Positions 32,774-43,800 of a stretch of DNA of 64,000 nucleotides are shown one piece after another; within the stretch, counting starts at the first letter, position 1, and each line of letters starts with the position of its first letter. The notes under the pieces are model-generated. The model was given only the letters and a program-made list of their open reading frames with translations, did not search any database and had not been told where the DNA came from. The stretch is from assembly GCA_030220185.1 (NCBI GenBank), contig JASPKZ010010239.1:3546001-3610000 (forward strand). The letters run 5' to 3'. The stretch comes from Diploptera punctata. Its lineage: Eukaryota; Arthropoda; Insecta; Blattodea; Blaberidae. Position numbers and translations under genes: made by a program.

Positions 32774-35320
32774 TCATTCATAGTGTTCTGCCCAAGAGCA
32801 GGTCTTTCACTGCAAACTCAGCATTCTCCACTCTTTCCTTACCTTTTTGTATCTGCATACAAACAATTTATTTTAATATTGTCTCTAACCTTATGTATTT
32901 TTCTGCCTCTAACGTTCTTTCCGTTGACCATTCCTTCTAGTGAATCCTTCAGCAGGCAGTTTCTTCTTAGTCAGTGGCCAATCCAATTTATTTTCCTTTT
33001 CTGCATTAGTTCCAGCGTTGTTCTTATTTTACCCGCTCTGTCTGCATATCTTTATTTCTTACTTTTTCTGTCAATTTGATACTTCCATTCTTCTCCAAAT
33101 CCACATCTCAAAAGCTTCCAGACGCGTTTCCTCATTCCGTCGTAATGTCCAAGTCTCTACACCATACAATGCTACACTCCATATAAAGCACTTCACTAGC
33201 CTCATCCGTAATTATTTACCAAAGGTCCGCAGAAAATGCCTTTCTTCTTGTTAAAAGCTTCTTTTGCCTTTGTTATCATCTGCTTTACTTCTTGACCGCA
33301 ATTCATGTTACTACAGATAGTACAACCCAAGTATTTGAATCTCTCCACTTGCTCAATGTCCTCATCTTTAATCATCATGTTTATCTTCCTTCGTTTCCTT
33401 CCTATAACCATGACCTTCGTCTTATTTATATTTATCTTCATCCCATAATCCTCGCATTTATCATTTAGCTCCATCAGCTTGTTCCTCAGTGTCATTCCAT
33501 CTTCTGCTATCAAGGCCATATCATCAGCAAATCTTATGCACTTTATTCTTCTTCCTCCCATGTTTACGCCTCCCGTATTGCTGAAGCAGTTCTTCATTAG
33601 GTCTTCCAGGTAGATGTTGAAAAGAGTAGGTGATAGAGGACATCCTTGCCTTACCCCCTTCCAATTTCTCTTCCCTCTGACATTTCTTTTCCTATCTTCA
33701 CTTTTATTCGCTGTTTCATATAAAGACTACTTATGAGCCTCCTCTCCTTCCAGTTCACGCCAATTTTCTTCAAGATCTTCAGGAGTTTATTCCAATTTAC
33801 TCTGTCAAAGACCTTTTCCAGGTCAACGAATACTGCATAAACGTCTTTATATTTTTCTATATATCTTTCTCCTATTGTTCGTATCAATATAATTGCATCC
33901 TTTCCTGAAGTCAAACTGTCCTTCTTCCAATTCGCTTTCCATCGTAGAACGTAAACGTCAATTCAGTATTCGCAGGAAAATCTTTGCAGAGTGTGATATC
34001 AAGCTGATAGTCCTGAACTCCTTAAATTTCTTTGCATTGTTTTTCTTCGGTATTGGTATTAACGCTGTCTTAGTCAATTCTTTATATATTCACCTTCTTT
34101 ATATATCTTGTTGCATAAACGCAGAATTTCTTTCTTTCCTTCACCCAAGCATTTAACCAATTCAATGGGGATTCCATCTACCCCTGTTGCTTTCCCATTT
34201 TTCATTTCCTTAATTGCTAATTCAACTTCTTCCTTCAGAATTGAAAATCCTTTTTCATCTTCTGATACTTCTTCTTCAATTTCTATGTTCAAGTTAACCG
34301 GACGATTTCTTGTCTCATATAGCTCTTCTACATATTTTTCTCGCGTATTCATAATTCCCTGTTTGTCTGTTATTTCTTCATTATTTTCGTCCTCAATCAG
34401 TCACATAGTTTTCCTGCTCTTCTTTCCATAGTCCAAGCCTTTAACTACCTGGTACATTAAATCATATTTTCCTTTGCTCTCCAGATTCTCTAGTTCTTCA
34501 CATTTCTGCTCCATCCATTCGTCCTTGCCCTGTCAGTTTCTCTTCTAAATTCGTTCTTTAGTTACCTGTAGTTTCTTTGGGCTTCTTCTGTATTGCTATT
34601 GTTCCATTGTCTTCTTTCTTCCATCTTCTCTAACATTTGTTCTGTGTCCCAAGGTTTTTTAATATTCTTGCTCACTTTGTATCCTATTGTTTCTCTGCAG
34701 TTATCTGTATAGAGGTTTTCAAATGACTCCAGTAATGGAAGTAAATGCGCACAAATGTGCAAATTGTTAGTAAATTTAGTCTAAGCAAAACTTGTTAAAC
34801 CATAATTGTCTTTCCGCACACTTTTCGACGTGATATCGTTCACATAGATTGTTGCACAGTTCGCATATGCATTCTTGGTTTGGCTCGTGGAATGTCTTTG
34901 TGCTGTAAACCTTATGGTGAAAGCCATGGATTGCATATCGTGTTAGGATGTGCCTCATCTCGTAGTTTGGTCGTGTCAACTCTCTAGTACACATAGCCTC
35001 TTTTGTGTAGAATTCGCTGCAGATATCATTCCTGTACTCCTGTAGTCCTTGGATTTGTCTCATATGCGCAGGTGTTCGGTACGAATAGCTGCCGTCTAAT
35101 GTCTTCAATGAAGAAGGTTTCTTTCATTAAGACGTACGTTTGTTGAAGGTGCTGTTTTTCCAACTCCCAGAACTCTTTTCATGAAGCGTGCTTTTACGGT
35201 TTCTATTTGTGTCAAGTCTCTGTTTGTGAGTTTGTCCCATATTATGTTAATTCCGTATGTTGTTCCTTGGTATTGCCATGTGAGATTTCCATGGTAGAGG
35301 CTTTCTCTTGATCACTTATG
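32774..35320 (-). mobile_element. Family A RTE-like retrotransposon, 5'-truncated, with nested F fragment
   Basis: The minus-strand copy is collinear with 23162-25556 from the 3' UTR (32774-32830) to the linker. 35264-35318 continues the linker match after a nested family F fragment. Open pieces: 33202-33597 (RFADDMALIAEDGM, with an intact FADD motif), 33651-33914 (motif A VFVDLEKVFDRVNW), 34074-34352 (MKNGKATGVDGIP) and 34562-34762. An approximate direct repeat AAATGTTxGTxT flanks it (about 32761-32773 and 35321-35332). Deletion of the YGAETW region near 33130 and several frame breaks make it dead. Confidence 0.85.
34733..35263 (-). mobile_element. Family F-like 3' fragment nested in family A
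   Basis: The minus strand (34776-35108) encodes the F-type C-terminus: ILTRYAIHGFHHKVYS and CICELCNNLCERYHVEKC, a C-x2-C-x3-C-x3-H-x3-C cluster. Upstream, frame-shifted, are the GVGKTAPSTNVRL-like and RFMKRVLG regions (35110-35200). Family A sequence resumes on both sides (ACTCCAGT at 34726-34733; GTTCCTTGGTATTGCC from 35263). The 3' end shares TGCGC...CTTC.ATTACT with the F copy at 14891. Younger than its family A host. Confidence 0.8.
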
Positions 35321-35889
35321 AAATGTTTGTATTTGTCCTCATATAGCTTTTAATATTTATTTTTAATTTATAAGCTTCTGTTTTAATATCCCGGAATTAG
35401 GATACCACTAGCATAGATTTTAGGAGCCATATCATGTATTTAGTAGTCTTGGAGAAAAGAATGAGGTATTTGGGGACAACTATACATAAGTTTCAAATTA
35501 ATTCGTAACTAATCTTGTTGAAGATTCATACTATGTTCCTGTATTCATATTTTGTTACCGTTATCTAAAATGTTACATTTGCACAAACAAGTAAAAAAAC
35601 TATCACGGAATTAGGCAAATCGTGTTTTCTCCGTATCATGTCGATAGTAATAATCTACACTTCTTTAGTTCTTAAATATTTGGACCTTGAACTTTTGTGA
35701 ACACTTTGTCCTTATGAAGAAATCTAGTGGTGTAGTGTCGGGAAAATTGAAATGCAGCGATAATTAGACCCGCCGTATACGTCTTTATGAAGTGTCTTTG
35801 GGTTTGGGATATTAAATACTTCTTTATATACCTTCATATTGAATTTTCTGTTCAACTCTATTTTCCTGAATAACAAACACATGTTTCTG

Positions 35890-36195
35890 TAGACTAACTC
35901 AGTGGTACTATCTAAAACGTAAGTTCATGGCCTCCGGAAATAAGCTCTCCGTATATCCCTATCCTGAGCCAACATTTTCCAATCATCCCTTATATAATTA
36001 TCCTCCCTCAAATCATGATTAATGTTATTCTTCTAGCCTATTCGTGGCCTCCTGCAGGCCTCCTCCTCTCTGGCTTTCCTACAAGAGCTTCCATGTCCCT
36101 TTTCATTCGCCATCCGTGCACCATGACCTGCCCATCGCAGTCCATGAAAGTTAATTTCTGCTATTACATCTGATTCCCCATACAGACTATTTAGA
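35890..36195 (-). mobile_element. Family B 3'-terminal remnant, diverged
   Basis: The minus strand matches the last 300 bp of family B (segments for LRWAGH, LLVGKPE, GRPRMRW, and the CACTGGCACTATCGAA end as CAGTGGTACTATCTAA). Many substitutions and small deletions. 5'-truncated. Confidence 0.75.
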
Positions 36196-36222
36196 GAGAA
36201 ATATGAACAAAACGTTTTGAGT

Positions 36223-36486
36223 AATCAATTGAATTGGTGTTTACTTGATGAAAATCCATAACCTATTTAATTAAATAGAAACAACACTTACAGTTTATGT
36301 GATTATCACATTTATTACGATATAATTTAGTTGCAGCTGTTTCGGTACTTTGTACCTTCGTCAGACATGTTATCATGTTATCATGTCTGAAGAAGGTACA
36401 AAGTACCGAAACAGCTGTAACTAAATTATATCTTATAAATGTGAAAACCACATAAAACTGTGAGTTTTATTTTTATTTAATTAAAT
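36223..36486. mobile_element. 264-bp palindromic element with 14-bp TSD
   Basis: Flanked by AAAACGTTTTGAGT at 36209-36222 and 36487-36500. The arms (about 36260-36368 and 36375-36486) are near-perfect reverse complements around CATGTTATCATGTTATCATG. Each arm has CTGANGA, then GGTAC-AAA-GTACC, then GAAAC, matching the conserved core of hammerhead ribozymes known from Penelope-like elements and retrozymes. No coding capacity. Likely a non-autonomous PLE-derived or retrozyme-like element; this is inference. Confidence 0.65.
36387..36419 (+). ncRNA. Hammerhead-ribozyme-like core (candidate)
   Basis: CTGAAGA (36387-36393) fits the CUGANGA core. Stem II GGTAC/GTACC (36395-36399, 36403-36407) has loop AAA. 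GAAA (36408-36411) is followed by a short stem III with A-U and C-G pairs around AGCT, and the predicted cut follows A36419. Weak points: a bulged A at 36394 and only two stem I base pairs. The opposite strand has CTGACGA (36358-36364) in the same context, but its GC at the U16.1 position would break stem III. Confidence 0.35.
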
Positions 36487-36500
36487 AAAACGTTTTGAGT

Positions 36501-39500
36501 TAAATATTGCAGTACGGAAAACCGCAAGTTGTTACTCAAATAGTTTTGTTTGGAATAATTAATACTAAATCATTAAAACTTTATAATATTACGATATATA
36601 TAATGTACTTTAATATACAGTTTTAATAAACTCTAAACATGGTTTTTACGTTTTATTTCTCTGCTTTGAAAACCTTAAAATGCTTACCTTTATGTTTATT
36701 TTAAATCACTTTATAGTTACTGAGTTATTTTTCTTTCAAATTATTTATAGCACAGTGCAGTTTATCAAGATGATTTGTAAGTTAAAATAAAATTACTTTA
36801 ATAACCAGTGGTGAGCTGAATATCGCACTGTGTTTTTTTTTCAGACTTAGCGATTCTTGAATGAGTTTGCAACACGTCAATTTATTTGATATTGATGTAA
36901 AGTGTTTCTCTATGAATGATGAAGACAAATTCTAGCTGAAAATGAATTTTAAATTGTTACAATATAGCTAATCAAACCGAGGCTTGAATTGTATTTTTTT
37001 TCAGAATATACGTGTTAAACTTAGACTACTATCTTCCAGACATTACATTGCTCTAGTTGAGTGTGTAGTAAACTCTGTCTTCACTTATTTTGCCCCACAT
37101 ATTTTAATATATTGTGGTAGTTCTCAATTGTTATCTCGAATTAATTGTTTTAATTCCAGGTATTAATTAGGGGATAGAGCTTATCTTAGCTTCTCATAAA
37201 TGTGAAACCCCATGATTTGAGATAAACTTATGAATTTCTCTCACATTCTTATATGAGAGGATCTTAAATACATGCGTAAAATATTAAATTCTATTTCAAA
37301 ATATTATTTTATAACCTGGGGTTATCAAATGATTTATAGATTTAAAAATTTAACAGTTTGAATAATGTATAGGACAGGTTTTTATATAGATGTGCTTGTT
37401 AGCTTAGTTATAAATATGATATTGAATAGTTTTGCTGAACTCAGATCCTGAATGTTTATTTCAGATCACATTCTGCCTCACAAATTCTCTCGCGCAAAAA
37501 TGGTGTAAGTGTCCTTTCCCTTTTACTGAAATAATTTTCTTGTTTTACTTGCATAGTTTTTCTTCTCTCTATCTCTCTCTGTTACATAACATTATTATCT
37601 ATTCTTTTATATTTACTTATTTAAACACTATTTAGATATTATATAGTTTATATTTTTACATTTTTGCTATGCCTCTTTTTAACTAAGTATTTAAATTTTT
37701 ATGTTTTAAACATTATGTGTAATATTAGATATATTTAAAAGACTCAGAACATTTCATAATTTACTAACATTATATAAATAAGAAATTGCCTTTAACAAGT
37801 GTATCTTACACTACTTTGCTAAGCTTAAAATATCCTGAAACGTCATTTTCACAAACTAAATTCTATATTACAATTAAAAATTAAAGTGTATCAAAAATAA
37901 TGTTAATTTATAAAATGTTTACGCTAACCAATTAATTGATTAGGCAGAATAAACATAAAAATTTATTTTAGTTTTGAGTTCTCCTGAATATTTTTGTGAT
38001 ATCAAAGGTAAGAGCATGCACAGTTTTTGCTTTATATGTTGCATTAATTTAACATTTAAATACTAAATAAATCAGAGGATAGTTAGCCTTTTCTCAGTTC
38101 ATCAAGGTCAATTTCATTATTTAAATGTACGGTACCTTGTTTCATCCAGTCATTTGGTTAAGTTATTTAGTCTATTATTAGGTTTTACAGATATATGTTA
38201 CGCAATGGTAACTGCAATTTTTTTCATTAATTCCAAATTAAAACCCCTATTTGACTAAAAACATACTCGGATTACAGTTTAAAAATGAATTAAAATATTT
38301 ATAATGTTTACACTAGTTTATAGTTTAGAATGTTGTGGTGGATAAAATGTATAAATGATTTAGAACAGAAAAAAATTGCAATATTAACACACTCTCTTTT
38401 TTTTTCGTTATTTGTGATCAAAAAGCAATTTTTATTTCTTAGCAAAATACAGTTTCAACTTTTATGTTTTGGGATGAATTACCATTTATTTATTAAGCGG
38501 TAACATATGTATAACAGTCGTCAAATATGAAAATCAAAATTTATATTCTAACTTCTGCTGACTGTGGTCAAGATAACTATAGAGGGAAAAATAGTTTTAA
38601 TTATGACCTTCACAATTTGTGAAAGTTTGACAGATGTCTTCAATTTTGTAGAAGTAATGACCAAAATATCTAATATTTTTAAACACCCTTGCTACCATAT
38701 TATTTCGTCATTATATTCTTGGGACATTAAATTGACCCTGAATCATGTTTTAAATTAAAGAATGTATGTAGAGATGACTAAAAGGTGATTTCACAACAGG
38801 AAATATATTCGGTCTTCCTACTCTCTGTGAATTAGTAATTTTAAGGGTCCCATAAAGTTGAATCCGGTTTTAACATTTTCTGTCTGAATATCAGACATAG
38901 AAGTGCATGGGAGAGATGACTGATTCCTTTATTCCCGTCAGTGAGACGGTTACAAATTAAAAGGAAATATTTTAACTACATCTGCAGTAAAATTTTCTTA
39001 TTTGAATTTGATGAGGAAAAACTCGTTAGGAAAGGGATTAGCCATTTATTATTTTCTTTGTTTGATTCAATTCCATTATTTGTAATATGGTAAGAGTTGT
39101 AATATTTATATTGAACATGTGTACCCCGCACATGTAATTCTGATTAAGGGACCTCAGACCATAAATGTAATGTTACCATAAATTCTTTCATAGCTAAAAT
39201 TACAATTTCTCAAAAAAATGATTGCTTTAATAAACTTGTTCAAAACTTGTACACTTTCATAAATTTGATTTTACATCATCTTCTAAAAAGATGCCTGACA
39301 AGAATTTGAATTTGATTTAGCAATTTTTTCGCGGCATTTTATAAATTACCTTCAAATTAATATTAACTGGGTACTGTAAATACGAAAATGTATTTTAATT
39401 AATATAAATTTGTTATAAAATATCTAATAAGTCTTATGTTACTAAAAAGTGATAAATAATGTTTAGATAGAAATTATAAAATTAGTTTCTCCATTAGCAG

Positions 39501-39807
39501 ATTGTAAATAATGTCCATTTCTATTTTGTTGGCGGCATTTTGGGAAAATGTTTGTTGCTTTTAATTATCTAAAATGACTTCCAAATATTTTTCGCGTTTG
39601 TACCAAAAAATAAACAATTTTATAATAATCTTATTTTTCAAACTTTCTCGTGGTTCTGCGTAATCTATATTGCTCGAATATATTTCTAATTTCAGTGAAA
39701 GCAAAGTTATATATATATATATATATATATACGCTTCCAGCTTTTAATATAAGATTTAACGTTTTGTAAAGTAGAGTTCCAAAATGGAGATTTTAATAAT
39801 AATAGTA

Positions 39808-39852
<45 letters not shown>

Positions 39853-40035
39853 ATTTTAAATGATTTAATAATTCTTATAATGTTAATTTTTATAAAATAA
39901 CAAAAGCGTAGTTTAACACTAGGGATTTTACTTGTTTATTTAATGCAGAGACATTTATATAAATAGAATTGGTTTTACAAAGACAAAACTGCAAAAAGAA
40001 AAAGAAAACACATAGAAGAAAAGAACAGATATAAC
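36501..40035. other. AT-rich sequence with (TA)n 39708-39731 and (AAT)n 39812-39849
   Basis: Long AT-rich stretch without recognisable coding, RNA or interspersed-repeat sequence on either strand. Short frames such as 38564-38758 have no motif support. Confidence 0.45.
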
Positions 40036-40290
40036 ACAATATTGGAAGTATTTATCCACTCATTTTTTCTCTTGCATTCTTGCATCTCAATACTTGTTGA
40101 CTAAGGTGACACTTCTCAAAGCAGGACAGAGAGACAGATGTTGAAAGTCCATATTGAGTCCGAGATTGCATAAGGGGCAGTGGGGACTATCGGAGAAGCC
40201 AATGTGGTATAGGTGTTTGGCCAGGCAATCATGGCCATTCAGAATCTTGCTACTGCTACTTTCCTTAGCCAGAGTGGGACAGATCTAACA
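40036..40290 (-). pseudogene. Family K Jockey-like retrotransposon C-terminus (CCHC)
   Basis: The minus strand reads ILNGHDCLAKHLYHIGF, PHCPLCNLGLNMDFQHLSLC and PALRSVTLVNKY before a stop. The GHDCLAxHLxxIG + CPLCxxG..M...HLxxCPAL arrangement is the C-terminal end of many Jockey/I-type LINE proteins following the RT or RNase H. Nothing upstream is readable, so only the last roughly 80 codons survive. The following roughly 80 bp up to 39960 are A-rich on the opposite strand, probably UTR. Confidence 0.65.
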
Positions 40291-40401
40291 CTAGGAATTC
40301 CATAAGGGATTTGAAGAGTCTCTATTGCTGTTATATAGATTCTTAAAATTAATTAATAAAACTGGTTAGCAGTAAAACGTAGACAATTAGGCCGATAATA
40401 T

Positions 40402-41512
40402 CTATCTATCTATCTTCGGGTTTTTACAGCTGCTGCCGTCTTCCCGTGCCAAACCTCCAAAGCCTACGGTCTTGGGCATCTTCGATGCTTAGCCCTCTAG
40501 CTTGCATTACTGTCTTCATGTTTTCCTTCCATGTTAACCTTGGTCTTCCTCTTTTCTTCTTTCTGTTAGGATGCCATTCATATAGTTGCTTCGGCCATCG
40601 CTCATCTTCCATTCTTAAAACATGTCCTAACCACTTTAATTCCTTTTCCTCAATTCTTTCAATTATGCTTTCTTCTGCTTCCATTTTGTTTCTAATTTCC
40701 TTATTTGTGACACGTTCTAATTTAGACTTTCTGGCACTTCTTCGTAAATAATCCATTTCTAGAGCTATTAGTCTATTCTTGTAGTACTTATTGATTGTCC
40801 ATACCTCACTTCCGTACATTGCAACAGATTCCACCAATGTTTTACCAATATATTTTTTTGTGTCTTTCCAAATATGCTTATCCCACCATATGGAATTTAA
40901 TGATGATATTATTTTGCTACTCAATTCAATTCTATGTTTTATGTTCTCTTTGCCTATACCTTCGATGTTATCCATAATCATTCCCAAATATTTAGTTTGT
41001 TTCACTTGCTTTATTTGGATTCCATCTTCCAATACTAAATTTTCTCTTTCATTGCTATTTATTGCCAGATATTCTGTTTTTTGTAAATTTACTGTGAAAC
41101 CCCATGATTCATATGTGCTTTTCAACCTTTTTATCATGAATTCCATATCAAAATTGTCTTGCGCTAAAACCAGTTGATCATCGGCAAATTGTAATGTCAG
41201 CAAAAATCTATTGCCTATTGGGATCCCCATACCTTTGCAGCTTTGTTTCCATTTCGTTAATATAAATTCTACATAAATATTAAATAAAATTGGTGATAGA
41301 CTGCACCCTTGTTTCAATCCCTTTGAGGTGTTTATAGGATTAGACATTATATTTCCCATTTTAACATAAGCGGAGTTATCTTTATAGGTTTGTTTAATAA
41401 TTTCTATTAGGTTTCTGTCAATATTGTATTTCTCCAATACTTCCCATAATTTGTTCCTCGGAATTGAGTCATAAGCTTTCTCTAAATCTATCATTGTCAA
41501 ATGGGTTTCTTC
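40402..41512 (-). mobile_element. Family C RTE-like retrotransposon, 5'-truncated, 11-bp TSD
   Basis: Flanked by GCCGATAATAT at 40391-40401 and 41513-41523. The sense 3' end is CCCGAAGATAGATAGATAG, a (GATA)n tail. The perfect TSD and open reading frame indicate a recent insertion. Confidence 0.95.
40424..41500 (-). CDS. Family C reverse transcriptase fragment, uninterrupted 358 codons
   Basis: The frame starts inside RT motif A (TMIDLEKAYDSIPR at residues 2-15). It has motif B GLKQGCSLSP (about 60-70), motif C LQFADDQLVLAQD (about 101-113), then FTVNLQKTEYL, TKYLGMIMDN, an SSLNSIWW segment, AMYGSEVWTINK (about 229-240), LEMDYLRRSARKSK, LKWLGHVLRMEDE, RKKKRGRPRLTW, and a C-terminus RRLWRFGTGRRQQL. 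The endonuclease and RT0-RT2 are absent through 5' truncation, so no functional enzyme is expected. The annotated start Met is just the first Met in the fragment. Closest relative here is family D. Confidence 0.9.
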   Translation of the reverse strand: MTMIDLEKAYDSIPRNKLWEVLEKYNIDRNLIEIIKQTYKDNSAYVKMGNIMSNPINTSKGLKQGCSLSPILFNIYVEFILTKWKQSCKGMGIPIGNRFLLTLQFADDQLVLAQDNFDMEFMIKRLKSTYESWGFTVNLQKTEYLAINSNERENLVLEDGIQIKQVKQTKYLGMIMDNIEGIGKENIKHRIELSSKIISSLNSIWWDKHIWKDTKKYIGKTLVESVAMYGSEVWTINKYYKNRLIALEMDYLRRSARKSKLERVTNKEIRNKMEAEESIIERIEEKELKWLGHVLRMEDERWPKQLYEWHPNRKKKRGRPRLTWKENMKTVMQARGLSIEDAQDRRLWRFGTGRRQQL

Positions 41513-41523
41513 GCCGATAATAT

Positions 41524-41992
41524 AAGACCGTTTATTAAATTAAAATTCTTATTCCCAATTTTTAATTAAAACTGTTTAATAATAACGAATACATTAATAG
41601 TACTGTAAAACGAAAAATAGATGTTGGAATTTTATTAGTCAATTTACTTTAAACATGAATTCTATTGAATTAAACATTTGTTTTATTTTAAAGAAGTGAA
41701 GTAATTGTTTACACGATTTAGTTAATTAATTACTTAAAATATATTATGTTAATTTTGTTTTGCCTAAATTTTCAAATATAATATCACGAACATAACACAA
41801 AATATATTGGTTAACTTAAAATATATTCTTTAACATCTAAGAAAGTATTATTTGATGAAGTGTGGGCGGGGCGGAAGAATTCAGTTTTCAAAAAGGTTTC
41901 TTCTTTATAAATTTATTGCTAATCCACTTACACGCCATTTAGGTAATGTGTTGCAGTTTTCACATCAAACATATATAAAATACTTGAAAAAA
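41524..41992. other. AT-rich spacer
   Basis: No supported features before the tandem array. Confidence 0.45.
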
Positions 41993-42576
41993 AGTTTAAT
42001 TCTATAATTATGGCGTCTTTTGTTAACGAATGTTTAAAACAAGTTCAATTCTATAAATATGGCGTCTTTTGTTAACGAATGTTTAAAACAAGTTCAATTC
42101 TATAAATATGGCGTCTTTTGTTAACGAATGTTTAAAACAAGTTCAATTCTATAAATATGGCGTCTTTTGTTAACGAATGTTTAAAACAAGTTCAATTCTA
42201 TAAATATGGCGTCTTTTGTTAACGAAGTTTAAAACAAGTTCAATTCTATAAATATGGCGTCTTTTGTTAACGAATGTTTAAAACAAGTTCAATTCTATAA
42301 TATGGCGTCTTTTGTTAACGAATGTTTAAAACAAGTTCAATTCTATAAATATGGCGTCTTTTGTTAACGAATGTTTAAAACAAGTTCAATTCTATAAATA
42401 TGGCGTCTTTTGTTAACGAATGTTTAAAACAAGTTCAATTCTATAAATATGGCGTCTTTTGTTAACGAATGTTTAAAACAAGTTCAATTCTATAAATATG
42501 GCGTCTTTTGTTAACGAATGTTTAAAACAAGTTCAATTCTATAAATATGGCGTCTTTTGTTAACGAATGTTTAAAA
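41993..42576. repeat. Tandem array, 12 copies of a 49-bp unit
   Basis: Copies of GTTTAAAACAAGTTCAATTC followed by TATAAATATGGCGTCTTTTG and TTAACGAAT are almost identical. Single-base deletions occur in the units near 42226-42229 and 42299. The first unit is variant (TTTAATTCTATAATT). Each unit has GTTAAC and an ATGGCG, but 49 is not a multiple of three and every frame hits a stop, so no protein is encoded. The homogeneity suggests recent expansion. Confidence 0.97.
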
Positions 42577-43310
42577 AAATTATTTTTATAATTAGTATGA
42601 ACATACTGAACATATTGATACTAAGGGACAGCATTTATTAAGTCGATTAATTTTAGCGAATAACGAAATATTGAAGCTAGACATGGAAAATGACCGTGAT
42701 CAAAATTTATATAAGTCTGTTAACGCCCTAGCGCCCGCAATTTTTGTTTCATCGAAACCTAACATGGCGTATATCAGTTGAATGAAAAAAGTAAAATCTA
42801 GTTCTTTAAGCAGCAGTAGGTACAGAAAGTTCACCTGAAACAAACATTTTAAAATCGCTCTAGCACTAGCGGTCGCAATTTTCGAAGTTTCACGACGAAA
42901 CTTAGTATACGTATGTTATGAACATTAACTGAGAAAGGTATTCTCCAAACATCAGTGAAATCAAACCATTAGAAGTAGAGGTTTATCTGATTGCCGAAAT
43001 CAAAAATTTTCAGCAGCAACCGCCACATTCTGTTCAGCATAATGTACACTATATAATTCAATTAACCCTTGAATTGGCAATATATCCTATAAGAAACATT
43101 AATTTTATTTATTTTATATTTTTCATAAAGTGATGGAAAAATGAATCGATAGATATTATTTAAATTTAAATCAGATTTTACAATATGCAAATAGGTAATA
43201 ATAACTTACGAGTTACGCATAATTAGTTTTTCATTGCAGTCCAACATTTTAAAATAAACTGGCATCAGAAATTGAGCTTCTCCAATTTAACAAAATAAAT
43301 ATATACTACT
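42577..43310. other. Spacer with two imperfect ~125-bp direct repeats
   Basis: Segments near 42716-42790 and 42853-42915 share CTAGCGxxCGCAATTTT followed by TCATCGAAAC/TCACGACGAAAC and TxxGTATA. The rest is AT-rich. No gene seen. Confidence 0.45.
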
Positions 43311-43800
43311 AGCTAATATCCAGCGTGCGCTGCTACGCCTAAATAAATGAAAATGTATGTGTTTTATGTTTATTTGAATAAGTAAAAGGAAAAATAATTA
43401 TAAATTTATATTTTTAGATACCCCGTGATGATTCCCGGCGTTGCCCGGGAATCTACTTATCCCGATCTTCTTGACATAAATGAGCTGAAATACGAAAATT
43501 AATATGTTTTATGTTTAGTTAAATAAATCAAGAAAAACATTTATATCGTAATTATTTTTAGATACTTTGTGCTTTTTAACCGGTGTTGTCCGGGAATGTA
43601 CTCTTCCCTATCTTCTTGGCATAAATGAGCTGAATGATGAAAATTAAGTAATTCTTATGATTACTTGAATAAGTAAAATTAAAAAATAATAAATGTATAT
43701 CGTAATTATTTTAAGATCCCTCGTGCTGAATACCCGGTGTTGCTCGGGAATCTACTTATCTCTCGATCTTCTTGGCATAAATGAGCTAAAGACAAAATTC
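43311..43800. repeat. Three diverged ~150-bp tandem units
   Basis: Three units each carry TTTTATGTTTATTTGAATAA-like, ATATCGTAATTATTTTTAGA-like, CCCGGTGTTGCCCGGGAAT-like and ATCTTCTTGGCATAAATGAG segments, at about 43350-43490, 43500-43640 and 43650-43790. The CCCGG..CCGGGAAT piece is self-complementary. The repeat is unclassified; the ACAAACAA and TATATTAGA motifs nearby recall dispersed arthropod retroelement ends. Confidence 0.65.

Larger units (their letters stand above)
29977..35620 (+). repeat. Copy 2 of the ~1.25-kb unclassified repeat, with three retrotransposons inserted
   Basis: Pieces 29977-30223, 31755-32165, 32636-32772 and 35321-35620 are collinear with copy 1 (14841-14890 plus 18672-19830). 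The gaps hold family B, H and A insertions. At the position of F in copy 1 (GAATGAAATGTTTAAAAAG, about 30012) this copy is uninterrupted, and vice versa for B, H and A in copy 1, so each copy serves as an empty site for the other. Confidence 0.75.

Noticed and set aside
30002..35610. LTR retrotransposon bounded by TATCACGGAAT repeats (30002 and 35597)
   Set aside because: The match is only about 12 bp and no gag, protease, integrase or LTR-type RT is present between them.
36284..36470. Hairpin as a transcription terminator
   Set aside because: The size, TSD and eukaryotic context fit a mobile element better.
41993..42576. Possible CRISPR-like array
   Set aside because: Units are head-to-tail with no unique spacers, and the genome is eukaryotic; it is a simple tandem repeat.
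41993..42576. Possible repetitive protein starting MASFVNECLK
   Set aside because: 49 bp is not divisible by three and each frame stops within about 22 codons.
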